The notes beneath the pieces were generated by a model. It saw only the letters and a list, made by a program, of their open reading frames with translations. It was not told where the DNA came from and ran no database searches. From Amycolatopsis deserti (lineage in GTDB: Bacteria > Actinomycetota > Actinomycetes > Mycobacteriales > Pseudonocardiaceae): a DNA stretch of 64,000 bases. The stretch lies in contig NZ_BNAU01000005.1 in the NCBI RefSeq assembly GCF_014653945.1, positions 124,001 to 188,000 on the forward strand. The letters are read 5' to 3'. Positions 34,044 to 43,381 of this stretch are shown here, one piece after another; the first letter of the stretch is position 1; every line of letters starts with the position of its first letter. Made by a program: the position numbers and the translations under genes.

Positions 34044-35213
34044 TCAGTCCCTCGGGTCGTCGGGGTCGAGGCCGTGCAGCGGGAACAGCGCGCGGCGCGT
34101 GTCCCGGATCGCGACGTCGACCGGGTCGTCCACCCCGTCGCCCCAGGAGCGGAACGCCGTGTCCCGCCCGTCGGTCATCTCCGGCGGCAGCTCGGCGCTC
34201 GGCGCGGCCCGCAGGACCGTGCTGACCCAGTTGGGCGGCAGCGGTGTCTCGGGCTTCACGTCGCGGTCGAGCACGATCGCCATCAGGTGGGTCCACGACC
34301 GCGGCACGACGCGGATCAGCTGGTACCCGCCGCCGCCGACGGCCAGCCACCGGCCCTCGGTGTGGCGCTCTGCGAGGTCACGGAGAGTAGCGTAGATCGT
34401 CCGGTGGCCGTCGACCGAAAGCGCGAGGTCGGCGAGCGGGTCCTCCTCGTGCGAGTCCACGCCGCATTGGGTGACCAGGATCTGCGGCCGGAACGCCTCG
34501 AGCAGGGACGGCACGACCGCGTGGAAGGCGCGCAGCCACCCCGCGTCGCGCGTGCCCGGCGGCAGCGGGACGTTCACCGACGTGCCCTCGGCCTCGCCGG
34601 AGCCGGTCTCGGCGCTGTACCCGGTGCCCGGCCACAGCGTGAACGGGTGCTGGTGCAGCGAGACGGTGAGCACGCGGGGGTCGCCGTAGAAGGCGGCCTG
34701 CACGCCGTCGCCGTGGTGGACGTCGGTGTCGATGTAGGCGACGCGGTCGAAACCGTGGTCGAGCAGCCAGGAGATGGCGACGGCGCAGTCGTTGTAGACG
34801 CAGAAGCCCGCCGCGTGGTCGCGCATGGCGTGGTGCAGGCCACCGGCGATGTTCACCGCGCGGCGCGCCTCCCCGTCGGCGATCTTGCGGGCGCCGAGCA
34901 GGGTCGAGCCGACGACCAGGGCGGAGGCGTCGTGCATGTCGCTGAACACCGGGTTGTCGGCGGTGCCGAGGCCGTGGCCGACGTCCCAGCCCGCGGTCGG
35001 CGCCAGCTTGACCGCCGCCAGGTACTCCTCGGAGTGGATGCGGTACAACTCGGTGTCGGTGGCGGGCTCGGGCACGAGCAGTTCCACGCCGTCGAGGACC
35101 CCCAGCTCGGTGGCGAGCCGCACGGTGAGGTCGAGCCGGACCGGGTTGAACGGGTGCTCACCGCCGAGGTCGTAACCGAGGAGGGCGGGATCCCAGACGA
35201 CGGCGGGCTGCAT
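34044..35213 (-). CDS. acuC: AcuC-type histone-deacetylase-family protein
   Basis: 389 residues. The class I HDAC-type metal and catalytic motifs are intact: GGLHHAMRDHAAGFCVYNDCAVA, YIDTDVHHGDGVQ, VTQCGVDSHEEDPLADL and GGGGY. It is probably a zinc-dependent lysine deacetylase. It sits at the head of a two-gene operon with the GNAT/ACS fusion, so the two proteins likely form a reversible acetylation pair acting on acyl-CoA synthetases. The promoter region shared with ideR holds a perfect palindrome. Confidence 0.9.
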   Translation of the reverse strand: MQPAVVWDPALLGYDLGGEHPFNPVRLDLTVRLATELGVLDGVELLVPEPATDTELYRIHSEEYLAAVKLAPTAGWDVGHGLGTADNPVFSDMHDASALVVGSTLLGARKIADGEARRAVNIAGGLHHAMRDHAAGFCVYNDCAVAISWLLDHGFDRVAYIDTDVHHGDGVQAAFYGDPRVLTVSLHQHPFTLWPGTGYSAETGSGEAEGTSVNVPLPPGTRDAGWLRAFHAVVPSLLEAFRPQILVTQCGVDSHEEDPLADLALSVDGHRTIYATLRDLAERHTEGRWLAVGGGGYQLIRVVPRSWTHLMAIVLDRDVKPETPLPPNWVSTVLRAAPSAELPPEMTDGRDTAFRSWGDGVDDPVDVAIRDTRRALFPLHGLDPDDPRD

Positions 35214-35252
35214 GACGTCCGATGGTAGCCGTGAGGAGCGGGATTATCCTCC

Positions 35253-35271
35253 CGGTCACCTGGGGTGACCG
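35253..35271. promoter_or_regulatory. 19-bp palindromic operator between acuC and ideR
   Basis: CGGTCACC-TGG-GGTGACCG, with 8-bp perfect arms. It is 39 nt from the acuC start and 46 nt from the ideR start. The minus-strand -10 candidate GATAAT lies at 35241-35246, which puts the palindrome over the acuC -35 region. The binding protein is unknown; it does not look like the AT-rich IdeR box. Confidence 0.6.
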
Positions 35272-35317
35272 TCGCCCGGAACGACTACCATGGATTGTCG
35301 CGGACGAAGGGGACATC

Positions 35318-36013
35318 GTGAACGATCTCATCGACACCACAGAGATGTACTTGAAGACCATCTTCGAGCTCGAAGAGGAAGGTGTCGTACCGCTGCGCGC
35401 CCGCATCGCCGAGCGGCTGCAGCAGAGCGGTCCGACAGTCAGCCAGACGGTGGCCCGCATGGAACGCGACGGGCTGGTGCGCGTCGCCGACGACCGCCAC
35501 CTGCAGCTCACCGACCACGGCCGGGAACTGGCCATCGCCGTCATGCGCAAGCACCGCCTCGCGGAGCGGCTGCTGCTCGACGTGATCGGCCTGGAGTGGG
35601 AGCACGTGCACACCGAGGCCTGCCACTGGGAGCACGTCATGAGCGAGGCGGTGGAGCGCAAGCTGGTCCGGCTGCTCGACCACCCGACCACCTCGCCCTA
35701 CGGCAACCCGATCCCCGGTCTGGACAAGCTCGGCGAGGGCGGGCTGCCCGCGCCGCCGGCCGAGGCCGACCTGGTGCGGCTGGACGACTTCGCGCGCTCC
35801 GGCGGCGGCAAGGCGGAGATCCGGCGCCTGGCCGAGCACATCCAGCTCGACGAGAAGCTGATGGTCGACCTGAAGAAGGCGGGAGTCGCCCCCGGCAGCG
35901 TCGTGTCGGTGCGCCGCGCGGACGGCGGCGGCACCGCCGAGCTGACCGGTGAGCTCGGCGCGGTCCAGGTGCCCATGTCGGTGCTGCACGCGGTTCTGGC
36001 GCAGGCCAAGTGA
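35318..36013 (+). CDS. ideR: Iron-dependent DtxR-family regulator IdeR
   Basis: 231 residues from a GTG at 35318 ([53 protein letters not shown]), with AAGGGG at good distance. An upstream in-frame ATG would add 32 residues that this family lacks. The metal-site residues of IdeR are in order: Met and Cys/Glu/His in [19 protein letters not shown] and the [11 protein letters not shown] loop. A C-terminal SH3-like FeoA domain follows. It represses iron-uptake genes when Fe2+ is bound. Overlaps galK by GTGA. Confidence 0.95.
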   Translation: MNDLIDTTEMYLKTIFELEEEGVVPLRARIAERLQQSGPTVSQTVARMERDGLVRVADDRHLQLTDHGRELAIAVMRKHRLAERLLLDVIGLEWEHVHTEACHWEHVMSEAVERKLVRLLDHPTTSPYGNPIPGLDKLGEGGLPAPPAEADLVRLDDFARSGGGKAEIRRLAEHIQLDEKLMVDLKKAGVAPGSVVSVRRADGGGTAELTGELGAVQVPMSVLHAVLAQAK

Positions 36014-37182
36014 GCTCCGCGAGCGAGGCCGCGGAGGCGTTCCGGTCCGTGCACGGGCGGGCCCCGGCCGGGGTGTGGTCGGCGCCCGGCCGGGTCAACC
36101 TGATCGGCGAGCACACCGACTACAACGACGGCTTTGTGCTGCCGTTCGCCCTGCCGCACCGGCTGGCCGCCGCCGCGTCCCCGCGGACCGACCAGATCCT
36201 CACGGTGTCCACGCTCGGCTCCGACGGACGCATCCAGGAAGCCGAGCCGGTCGCCATCCCCGACCTGCGTCCCGGTGGTGTCGACGGCTGGGCCGCGTAC
36301 CCGGCCGGTGTGGCGTGGGTGCTGCGCGACCACGGCTTCGAGGGCGGGGCCGACGTCGTACTGGCCGGTGACGTCCCCACCGGGGCCGGGCTGTCCTCCT
36401 CCGCCGCGCTGGAGTGCGCGGTGGCGCTGGCCCTGCTGGGGCTGGCCGGCGAGGACGACCCGGGCCTGGAGCGGCGGGCCGAGATCGCCCGCTGGGCCCA
36501 GCGCGCCGAGAACGACTTCGTCGGCGCCCCGACGGGCGTGCTCGACCAGACCGCGTCGCTGTGCTGCGTCGACGGTCACGTGCTGTTCCTCGACGTCCGC
36601 TCGGGCGACATGGAACAGGTCCCCTTCGACGCCGCGGCCGCGGGCCTGCGCATCCTGGCCATCGACACGCGCGTCAAGCACGCCCACAGCGAGGGCGGCT
36701 ACGGCGAGCGCCGCAAGGGCACCGAACGCGCCGCCGACCTGCTCGGCGTCAAGGCGCTGCGGGACGTGGGCCCGGACGACCTGGCCGGCGCGCTCACGCG
36801 GCTGCCCGAGGAGCTCGGCCCGCTCGTCCGCCACATCGTGACGGAGAACCAGCGCGTGCTCGACGTCGTCGCCCTGCTCCGCGACGGCCGGATCGGCGAC
36901 ATCGGCCCGCTGCTGACCGCCTCGCACGTCAGCATGCGCGACGACTACCGCATTTCCTGCCCGGAACTGGACCTCGCGGTGGACGTGGCCAACGCCAGCG
37001 GCGCCCTGGGCGCCCGGATGACCGGTGGCGGGTTCGGCGGCACCGCGATCGCCCTCGTGCCGGAGTCCGCTGTGGACACCGTGGAAACGGCCGTCATGGC
37101 GGCCTTCGACCGCGCGGGCTACCGCGCGCCGCGAGCCTTCGTGGCGGTCCCGTCCCCCGGCGCGCGGCGCGACGAGCTGTAG
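36010..37182 (+). CDS. galK: Galactokinase
   Basis: 390 residues from a GTG overlapping the ideR stop. Galactokinase signature [26 protein letters not shown] loop [13 protein letters not shown] and [15 protein letters not shown] near the C-terminus. It phosphorylates galactose at C1 (Leloir pathway). The coupling to ideR is unusual functionally; galE follows 86 nt later after a hairpin. Confidence 0.94.
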   Translation: MSSASEAAEAFRSVHGRAPAGVWSAPGRVNLIGEHTDYNDGFVLPFALPHRLAAAASPRTDQILTVSTLGSDGRIQEAEPVAIPDLRPGGVDGWAAYPAGVAWVLRDHGFEGGADVVLAGDVPTGAGLSSSAALECAVALALLGLAGEDDPGLERRAEIARWAQRAENDFVGAPTGVLDQTASLCCVDGHVLFLDVRSGDMEQVPFDAAAAGLRILAIDTRVKHAHSEGGYGERRKGTERAADLLGVKALRDVGPDDLAGALTRLPEELGPLVRHIVTENQRVLDVVALLRDGRIGDIGPLLTASHVSMRDDYRISCPELDLAVDVANASGALGARMTGGGFGGTAIALVPESAVDTVETAVMAAFDRAGYRAPRAFVAVPSPGARRDEL

Positions 37183-37194
37183 CCCGGCGGGGCC

Positions 37195-37211
37195 GAGCCC
37201 GTGCGGGGCTC
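37195..37211 (+). terminator. Hairpin after galK
   Basis: GAGCCC-GTGCG-GGGCTC, 13 nt past the galK stop. There is no T run, as is common in actinomycetes; it may reduce read-through into galE. Confidence 0.4.
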
Positions 37212-37268
37212 ACAGGTTGATGGTCCACACTGGCGGACACCTCCTTTTCGTTCTCGAGAAAGGCTTCC

Positions 37269-38258
37269 ATGGCTTCCGACTCCTCGCGCCTCAAGCTGAT
37301 CGTCACGGGCGGTGCCGGTTACGTCGGCAGCGTCTGCACGGCCCGTCTGCTCGAGGCGGGGCACGAGGTGGTGGTCGTGGACGACCTGTCCACCGGCCAC
37401 GCGGACGCCGTCCCCGACGGTGCGCGCTTCGTCGAGGGCGACGCCGCCGACGCGACGGCGTCCCTGCTGGGCGAGGGCTTCGACGGTGTGCTGCACTTCG
37501 CGGCGAAGTCCCTCGTCGGCGAGTCGATGCAGGACCCGGCCAAGTACTGGCACGGGAACGTGATCACCTCCATCCGGTTGCTCGACGCGATGCGTGCGCA
37601 CGGCACGCCTCGCCTGGTGTTCTCCTCGACGGCGGCGACCTACGGCGAGCCGGAGCGCAGCCCGATCCCGGAGACCGCGCCGACGATGCCGACCAACACC
37701 TACGGTGCGTCGAAGCTGGCCATCGACCACGCGATCACCAGCTACGCGCGGGCCCACGGGCTGGCCGCCGTGAGCCTGCGGTACTTCAACGTCGCCGGCG
37801 CCTACGGCCGCTACGGGGAGCGGCACACCACCGAGACCCACCTCATCCCGCTGGTGCTGCAGGTCGCCACCGGGGACCGGCCGCGAGTCAGCATCTTCGG
37901 CGAGGACTACCCCACCGACGACGGCACCGCCATCCGCGACTACATCCACGTCGCCGACCTCGCCGACGCCCACCTGCTCGCGCTGACGCACGCGCGGGCC
38001 GGTGAGCACCGCATCTACAACCTGGGCAACGGCACCGGGTTCTCCGTGCGCCAGGTCATCGAGGCCTGCCGGGCCGTCACCGGGCACCAGATCCCGGCCG
38101 AGGTGGCGCCCCGCCGGGCCGGCGACCCCGCGATCCTCGTGGCGGCCGGCGACCGGGCCCGCGAGGAGCTCGGCTGGAAGCCCGAGCGCGCCGACCTGGA
38201 ATCCATCGTCCGCGACGCGTGGCGCTTCACCCAGGAGCGGCAGGCGCTCGGGGGCTGA
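37269..38258 (+). CDS. galE: UDP-glucose 4-epimerase
   Basis: 329 residues, starting [49 protein letters not shown]. The extended-SDR NAD motif GGAGYVG, the catalytic Ser-Tyr-x3-Lys ([18 protein letters not shown]) and LRYFNVAGA are all present. It interconverts UDP-glucose and UDP-galactose and completes the galK product route. AGAAAGG lies upstream of the ATG at 37269. Confidence 0.93.
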   Translation: MASDSSRLKLIVTGGAGYVGSVCTARLLEAGHEVVVVDDLSTGHADAVPDGARFVEGDAADATASLLGEGFDGVLHFAAKSLVGESMQDPAKYWHGNVITSIRLLDAMRAHGTPRLVFSSTAATYGEPERSPIPETAPTMPTNTYGASKLAIDHAITSYARAHGLAAVSLRYFNVAGAYGRYGERHTTETHLIPLVLQVATGDRPRVSIFGEDYPTDDGTAIRDYIHVADLADAHLLALTHARAGEHRIYNLGNGTGFSVRQVIEACRAVTGHQIPAEVAPRRAGDPAILVAAGDRAREELGWKPERADLESIVRDAWRFTQERQALGG

Positions 38259-38976
38259 GGCCGCCGGGTTGTGCCGGTGGTGCCAGTGGGTGGCTCGCAG
38301 GCGTGCCTCCGGAGATGGGGCCGCCGCTGCGGCTGGTTGCCGGGGGTGGCTCCTGGGCCGAGCCGAGCGCGATGGGCCCGACGCTGCGGCGACCGGTTGC
38401 GCTGACGCGACCCGGCACTAGCTCCCCGAGCGTGCCGAGCGAGGCTGGCCTGGCGTTGCCGCGCCCGGTTCCCACCGGTGCAGCCCAACGGCCACAGCAC
38501 GGTAGCCACCGATGGCCCCGGTGCGGTAGCCGTAGCTCGGCAGCCACAGCCGGTGGCCGCCGCCCCGGGACCACAGTCGGTGGTCACAGCCACTGGCCGC
38601 ACGACCGTGGCCACAGCCAGGGCCACAAGGCGACAGCCGCCCCGTGACCACGGCCGGTGGCCGCAGCCCAGGTGACCACAGCCGGTGGCCGCAGTCCCAT
38701 GGCCACAGCAGGTGGCTGCAGCTCGGCAGCGGCAGCCGGTCGCCGCAGCCCCGTGGCCACAGCAGGTGGCGCCAGCTCGGCAGCGGCAGCCGGTCGCCGC
38801 AGCCCCGTGGCCACAGCAGGTGGCGCCAGCTCGGCAGCGGCAGCCGGTGGTCGCGGCATGTTGGCTTCCGCTCTGTCGGGCGTTTCTCGAGGGCGGTACT
38901 GAGCTGGCAGCTGTTGTGTGGCTGCAGCACTGCGACCCCGGCCGGGGCGCCCATCCTGGTCCGCGCTCCGCGGGGG
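38259..38976. other. Repeat-rich intergenic spacer after galE
   Basis: About 700 bases between converging genes, built of degenerate words such as GTGGCCACAG, CCGGTGGCCGCAG and GGTGACCACAG. They become exact tandem copies at 38695-38856. Open frames occur in most frames but none has a recognisable domain or start signal. I see no RNA gene or clear terminator. Confidence 0.6.
38695..38856. repeat. Three tandem 54-bp repeats
   Basis: Units start at 38695, 38749 and 38803. Each has the order CCCCGTGGCCACAGCAGG, then GTGGCGCCAGCTCGG, then CAGCGGCAGCCGGT. Copies 2 and 3 are identical up to their last eight or so bases. The period is a multiple of 3, but there is no gene here. Confidence 0.9.
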
Positions 38977-40488
38977 TTACGGGGGTGGTGGCATGAGGCC
39001 TCCCTCCTGGGATTGGCTCAGCCGGCGCAGTGCGTCGGGTGGGAGTTGGCGCTCTAGGCAGATCCGGAGCAGCTCCGCGAGGCGGTGGCCGGGGTGGGCG
39101 GTCAGTGCGTTGTCGAACGCCAGGGAAGCCAGGACGCCATCGCCGCGGCGGTAGGCCGCATAGCCGAGCAGCACGGCGGCCTCGGCGCGTTCCGGGGGCG
39201 GCGTGCGGCGCACCAGTTCGAGCCACAGGCGTTCGGCCGCGGCTGCCTGCGGTTCGCCGGGCGGCTCGGCCGTCGTGAGGCAACGGTCGCGCACCTCGAG
39301 GTCCGACAACGCCATCGCCAGGGAGACAACGTCCTCGTCGCTCAGGTCGAAATCACCAGCCACCGCCCGAGCCAGCGCGGCGCGGACCACGGCGATGCCA
39401 TCGGCCGGCTGCGCCACGCCATCCGTCGCGGGTGCATCCGGCACCGCCACACGACCCGTTGCAGGCGCGGCCGGCTCCGCCACACCGCCCGTCACGGCCG
39501 CAGGCGGGCAAGCCACGCTATCCGTCACAGGCGCGTCCGGCACCGCCACACCGCCCGTCGCGGGCGCGGCCGGGCACGCCACACCTCCCGTCACAGGCGC
39601 GTCCGGCACCGCCACGCCATCCGCCGCGGGCGCGTCCGGCTCCGCCACGCCACCCGTCACAGGCGCGTCCGGCACCGCCACACCGCCCGTCACGGGCGTG
39701 GCCGGACACGCCACACGACCCGTCGCGGCCGCCTGCGGCTCCGCCACGCCACCCGTCACGGGCGCGTCCGGCCCCGCCACGCCACCCGTCACGGGCCCAT
39801 CCGGCACCGCCACACCGCCCGTCACGGCCGCGGCAGGCCCCGCTATGCCACCCGTCGAGGGGGCGGTCGGGCATGCTGCCCATCCGTCGGCCGCTGCTTC
39901 CAGCAACCGTTCCCGGCGCTCGATCGCGGCCGGGTCGTCCGGGTCGAGTTGCCGTGCCAGCTCCTCCCGGCTGCCGAATGTCACCTGGCCGTTCGTCGCC
40001 ATGGCTGCGGCCAGCACCGTCTCACGATCGTCGGGCAGGACACCTGGACGGCAGTCCTCGTGGTAGCACCTCCACGGCGCGCCGCCGCGGATCTCCGGCA
40101 CCCACAAGGCGTGGTCGACCGGCCGCCCGGCGGCCTCACACCCGGCGACCAGCCGGTGGGCCAAGCGGTGGTGCGGCAGCGCGCCCGGCGGCGCGCGGTG
40201 GCCGGGACGGCAGCCGACGATCAGGACCGTCACCGCGGCGCCGGGATGTCGGAGCAGGCAGCGCACGAGCTCGCGCGCCGCGTCCGGCTCGCACGTCTCG
40301 TCCGGCAGATCCGCGCGGATCACCGGGATGATCTTGCGCCTCCGGCCCCGGCTGTGGTTGAGCAGGACGACGGACGGCCCGGGCCGGTACGACAGCAGGT
40401 GCGGCACCGCCGCGATGAGCTCGCCGGGGTCGGAGATGCGGACGGTGATCCGGCCGTCCGTGCCGGTGCTGGTGGTCGTGGAGGTCAT
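38977..40488 (-). CDS. DUF4192 protein with inserted 11-residue repeats
   Basis: 503 residues from the ATG at 40488. The N-terminal 200 residues are a normal DUF4192 half (VRISDPGELIAAVPHLLSYRPGPSVVLLNHSRGRRRKIIPVIRADLP), and the last 150 (VVRAALARAVAGDFDLSDEDVVSLAMALSDLEVRDRCL to LAELLRICLERQLPPDALRRL) are the second half. Between them lie 14 copies of an 11-residue unit (TGGVAVPDAPV and variants). DUF4192 is an actinobacterial family of unknown function, usually about 350-400 residues, so the repeat accounts for the extra length. The gene converges with galE. Confidence 0.83.
   Translation of the reverse strand: MTSTTTSTGTDGRITVRISDPGELIAAVPHLLSYRPGPSVVLLNHSRGRRRKIIPVIRADLPDETCEPDAARELVRCLLRHPGAAVTVLIVGCRPGHRAPPGALPHHRLAHRLVAGCEAAGRPVDHALWVPEIRGGAPWRCYHEDCRPGVLPDDRETVLAAAMATNGQVTFGSREELARQLDPDDPAAIERRERLLEAAADGWAACPTAPSTGGIAGPAAAVTGGVAVPDGPVTGGVAGPDAPVTGGVAEPQAAATGRVACPATPVTGGVAVPDAPVTGGVAEPDAPAADGVAVPDAPVTGGVACPAAPATGGVAVPDAPVTDSVACPPAAVTGGVAEPAAPATGRVAVPDAPATDGVAQPADGIAVVRAALARAVAGDFDLSDEDVVSLAMALSDLEVRDRCLTTAEPPGEPQAAAAERLWLELVRRTPPPERAEAAVLLGYAAYRRGDGVLASLAFDNALTAHPGHRLAELLRICLERQLPPDALRRLSQSQEGGLMPPPP
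39394..39855 (-). repeat. 14 tandem 33-bp repeats inside the DUF4192 gene
   Basis: Fourteen in-frame units of 33 bases code for TGGVAxPxAPV-type segments. Units vary mainly at residues 6 and 8-11 (V, E, C, G or Q at position 6), while Gly-Val-Ala is nearly constant. In-frame length and absence of stops indicate that selection keeps the frame. Confidence 0.92.
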
Positions 40489-40739
40489 GAACCCACTATG
40501 CGGCAGAAAACAGGGCGGGAAAGAACAGAACGGGATTCTGTGGATGGTTGAGGACGATGTGGACAACTCGCCGCTTCCCGAGGCCGACTGCGGATTCTTG
40601 TCGGCCGTATGGGGTAAGGTGCGCGCCCCCGTATCAGTCCACAGTAGACCACAGCCGACACGGCGCAATTCGGCACGAAATCGGGTGGTTTTACCGTACG
40701 GTTACCCGCCCGGGGCACGAATCCGCTTAAGTGGACGTC

Positions 40740-41672
40740 ATGCGGGGCATGAAATGGCGTGTCGTGCTCGCCGGAGTGGGCGCGGGCGTGGCCACTGCCG
40801 TGGTCGTCACATCGCTGACCGCGGGCGAGGCGGGCACCGGGTCGATGCCCGTCGCGGCGCCGACCGTGCTCACATCGGCCGGCACGACCACGACGACCAG
40901 CACCCCCTCCAGCACAGCGCACTCGACGCTGAGCGAGGACGAACGCGTGCGCCTCGCCGGCGCCGCGACCCGCGCGGTGACCGGCGAAGCGCCCGGGACC
41001 ACCGTCGGCCTCGCCCTCTACGACACCGCCACCGGTGAACTGCTGGCCTCCGCCAACGGGGACCGGCAGTTCTACACGGCCTCGGTGGTCAAACTGCTCA
41101 TGGCGCTCGACGTGCTGCACACCGGCGGGTGGCACGCCCCGAGCGACGCGCAGCGCGAGCGCATCGTCGAAATGCTGTCGCTCAGCCATGACGGTGAGGC
41201 CGACTCGCTGTGGAACTCCGGCGGGCGCGGGTCGATCATCACGCGGATGGCTGATCTGATGAACCTGCGCGACACCCACCCGCCGCGGATTTCCGACCAG
41301 TGGGAGATGACCAGGACCACCCCGAACGACCTGGTGACCGTCTACCGGTACCTGACCACCCAGGTCCCGCCTGAGGCCCGCCAACCGATCCTCGACGGGC
41401 TGGCCGCAGTCCGCACCTCGGCCACGGACGGGTTCCCGCAGCACTTCGGCATCCCGGACGGCCTGCCCGGGCTGCCGCGCGCGGTGAAGCAGGGCTGGAT
41501 GGAGATCAACCGGGCCGTCGTGCTGAACACGACCGGGCTGGCGGGGCAGGACTACCGCTACATCGCGGTGCTGCTGACCGAACTGCCGCTCGGGACGAGC
41601 TACGCCACGGGGCGCGCGGCGCTAACGGCCGGGATCAGCGCGTTGCGGCCGGCCGTGGCCGGCCTGCCCTGA
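40740..41672 (+). CDS. Secreted or membrane-anchored serine hydrolase (beta-lactamase-like)
   Basis: 310 residues from the ATG at 40740; a later ATG at 40749 (MKWRVVLAGVGAGVATAVVVTSLTAGEAG) would also give a complete signal/anchor helix. A Thr/Ser-rich linker (TTTTTSTPSSTAHST) precedes a class-A-type fold with the Ser-x-x-Lys motif ASVVKL and a KQG triad in place of KTG near residue 265. The glutamate typical of true beta-lactamases is not obvious, so a peptidoglycan-related role is as likely as resistance. A perfect 10-bp palindrome (ACCGTACGGT, 40693-40702) lies upstream. Confidence 0.78.
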   Translation: MRGMKWRVVLAGVGAGVATAVVVTSLTAGEAGTGSMPVAAPTVLTSAGTTTTTSTPSSTAHSTLSEDERVRLAGAATRAVTGEAPGTTVGLALYDTATGELLASANGDRQFYTASVVKLLMALDVLHTGGWHAPSDAQRERIVEMLSLSHDGEADSLWNSGGRGSIITRMADLMNLRDTHPPRISDQWEMTRTTPNDLVTVYRYLTTQVPPEARQPILDGLAAVRTSATDGFPQHFGIPDGLPGLPRAVKQGWMEINRAVVLNTTGLAGQDYRYIAVLLTELPLGTSYATGRAALTAGISALRPAVAGLP

Positions 41673-41710
41673 CCCCGTCGCGCGGGGAGCATGGCTAGAC
41701 TTCCGGCCCG

Positions 41711-42760
41711 ATGGCCGGGAAACTGCACAACCGCGTCGCTTCGGTGGCGGACGCCGCGCTCGCTCAGCGCAAGTATGTCGCTCCCGTCGACGTGTTCACC
41801 GCACTCGGCTGGGTGCATCCCGCCCGCGTCGAGGAGTGGCGTCGCGGGCGGTTCAGTCCCCTCGCCAAGGAACTGCCCGTCGACAACGCGCGCATCGCCG
41901 AAGCCTTGCGGTGCCTGGACACCTGGGCGCGGGCGAACGGCTTGACGCGATCCGACAGCGCTTACGTCGCCGGCACCCGCGATCGCCGCGATCTGCGGTT
42001 CACCGACGACGACGGGCTCGACCGCCTCTGCCGCACGCACTGGCTCGCGCCGGGACTGACGGAGAAGCAACGGGAACGCCTCACCGAGAGGCAGAACAAG
42101 GCGCCGGACCTGGCCGTGACCATCGCCGGCAACTCGTGGACCTGCGCGAGGTGCGCCGGCCGGGGCGAGGCCGGTGACTTGCACCTGCCGGAGGGCGAGG
42201 GCCACCTGTGCCTCGCGTGCGCCGACTTCGACCACCTCGTCTTCCTTCCCGCCGGCAACGCCGCACTGTCCCGCCGCGCCAAGCAGGAAAGCACCCTCGC
42301 CGTGCTGGTCCTGCGGTTCAACCGGCGCCGCAAACGCCACGAGCGGCAGGGCATCCTCGTCGAAGAGGCCGCGCTGGAGCGGGCCGAACAGCAGTGCCTC
42401 GCCGACGAGGACGTCCGCGCGCGGCGGCGGGAACGGGACGCGCATCGCCGCGCCGCGCAGGACGTCGAGTTCCAGGGCGACTTCGCCGACGCCATCCGGC
42501 GGCTGTACCCCGGCTGCCCGTCCGACCGGGCCCGGGCGATCGCCGAGCACGCCGGGACGCGGGGCAGCGGGCGGGTCGGGCGGTCCGCGGCGGGGCGGGC
42601 GCTGGACGAGGAAGCCGTGCGGCTCGCGGTGATCGCGTCGGTGCGGCACCTCGACACCGGTTACGACCGGATGCTCATGGACGGCGTGCCGCGCGCCGAC
42701 GCCCGGGAGCACATCCGGCCGGATCTCGACCGGGTGCTGGAGCGCTGGGCGCAGGGTTGA
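41711..42760 (+). CDS. DUF2293 protein with zinc-finger-like cysteines
   Basis: 349 residues. The C-terminal 95 residues (FADAIRRLYPGCPSDRARAIAEHAGTRGSGRVGRSAAGRALDEEAVRLAVIASVRHLDTGYDRMLM) fit DUF2293. The middle contains two CxxC pairs, CARC and CLAC, about 30 residues apart, followed by a highly basic helix (NRRRKRHERQ). Nucleic-acid binding is plausible but unproven. The stop codon is the first base group of an 81-bp repeat array. Confidence 0.75.
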   Translation: MAGKLHNRVASVADAALAQRKYVAPVDVFTALGWVHPARVEEWRRGRFSPLAKELPVDNARIAEALRCLDTWARANGLTRSDSAYVAGTRDRRDLRFTDDDGLDRLCRTHWLAPGLTEKQRERLTERQNKAPDLAVTIAGNSWTCARCAGRGEAGDLHLPEGEGHLCLACADFDHLVFLPAGNAALSRRAKQESTLAVLVLRFNRRRKRHERQGILVEEAALERAEQQCLADEDVRARRRERDAHRRAAQDVEFQGDFADAIRRLYPGCPSDRARAIAEHAGTRGSGRVGRSAAGRALDEEAVRLAVIASVRHLDTGYDRMLMDGVPRADAREHIRPDLDRVLERWAQG

Positions 42761-43082
42761 GGTGGCGGCGGCCTGCCGCGCGACCGCACGGGGGCGCGCT
42801 GGAGGCAAGGGCTGCATAGGTGGCGCCCGGTGCAGAGGTGAGGTGGCAACGGCCTGCCGAGCGACCGCACGGGCGGCGGTGGAGGGATGGGCTGTAGTGG
42901 TGGCACTGGGCCGCAGGGATGAGATGCCAACGGCCTGCCGCGCGACCGCACGGGGGGCGCTGGAGGCAAGGGCTGGATAGGTGGCGCCCGGCGCAGAGAT
43001 GAGGTGGCGGCGGCCTGCTGCGCGACCCGCACCGGGGGCGCTGGGGGCGTGGGCTGCATTGGTGGCGCTGGCCCCTGGCGGG
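42759..43082. repeat. Four tandem 81-bp repeats
   Basis: Units begin at 42759, 42840, 42921 and 43002, each starting GAGGTGGCGGCGGCCTGC or a close variant, followed by GCGCGACCGCACGG and TAGGTGGCGCCCGG-like words. The fourth is the most diverged. 81 bases is 27 codons; on the minus strand all copies stay open, but no start signal or known domain is present. Confidence 0.88.
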
Positions 43083-43381
43083 GCTGGGTGATGAGTGCTG
43101 GGCCGGCGGGACCTGGTGACAGGCACGGGTGCTGGATGAGCGCCGGGGCGCCGAGCCCTCGTGGGCGGCGCGCCGAGATGGCCGTCTTGGGGAACAGGCG
43201 GACGAGGTCGGCAGGGCCGGGCGGCGCGCGGCGCACCGCAGCGCGCGAACCGCGCGAGGGGGTGGGAATGCGGGCGGCGAGTGGCGCACCGCCGCGGCAG
43301 GTGCGCCCGGCGGGGCGGCCTCGCACAGCGCAGGTGACGAGCGGCGCACACACGTTGCCCCGGAGCCGTCGAGCGAGAGGT
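43083..43381. other. G-rich spacer without recognised gene
   Basis: About 300 bases after the 81-bp array and before the converging CBS gene. I see no domain, RNA or clear hairpin terminator in it. Confidence 0.5.

Noticed and set aside
38418-38954. Repeat-containing open frames in the 54-bp repeat spacer
   Set aside because: All repeat frames are open and none has a ribosome site or known domain; treated as non-coding.
40489-40739. DnaA-box-like sequence (TGTGGACAA at 40558) as a replication origin
   Set aside because: Only one good box and one weak one, with no dnaA or dnaN nearby. A single box is expected by chance.
40740-41672. Beta-lactamase resistance gene
   Set aside because: Ser-x-x-Lys and KQG are present, but no clear catalytic Glu motif. 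A cell-wall hydrolase role is equally possible, so no resistance call is made.
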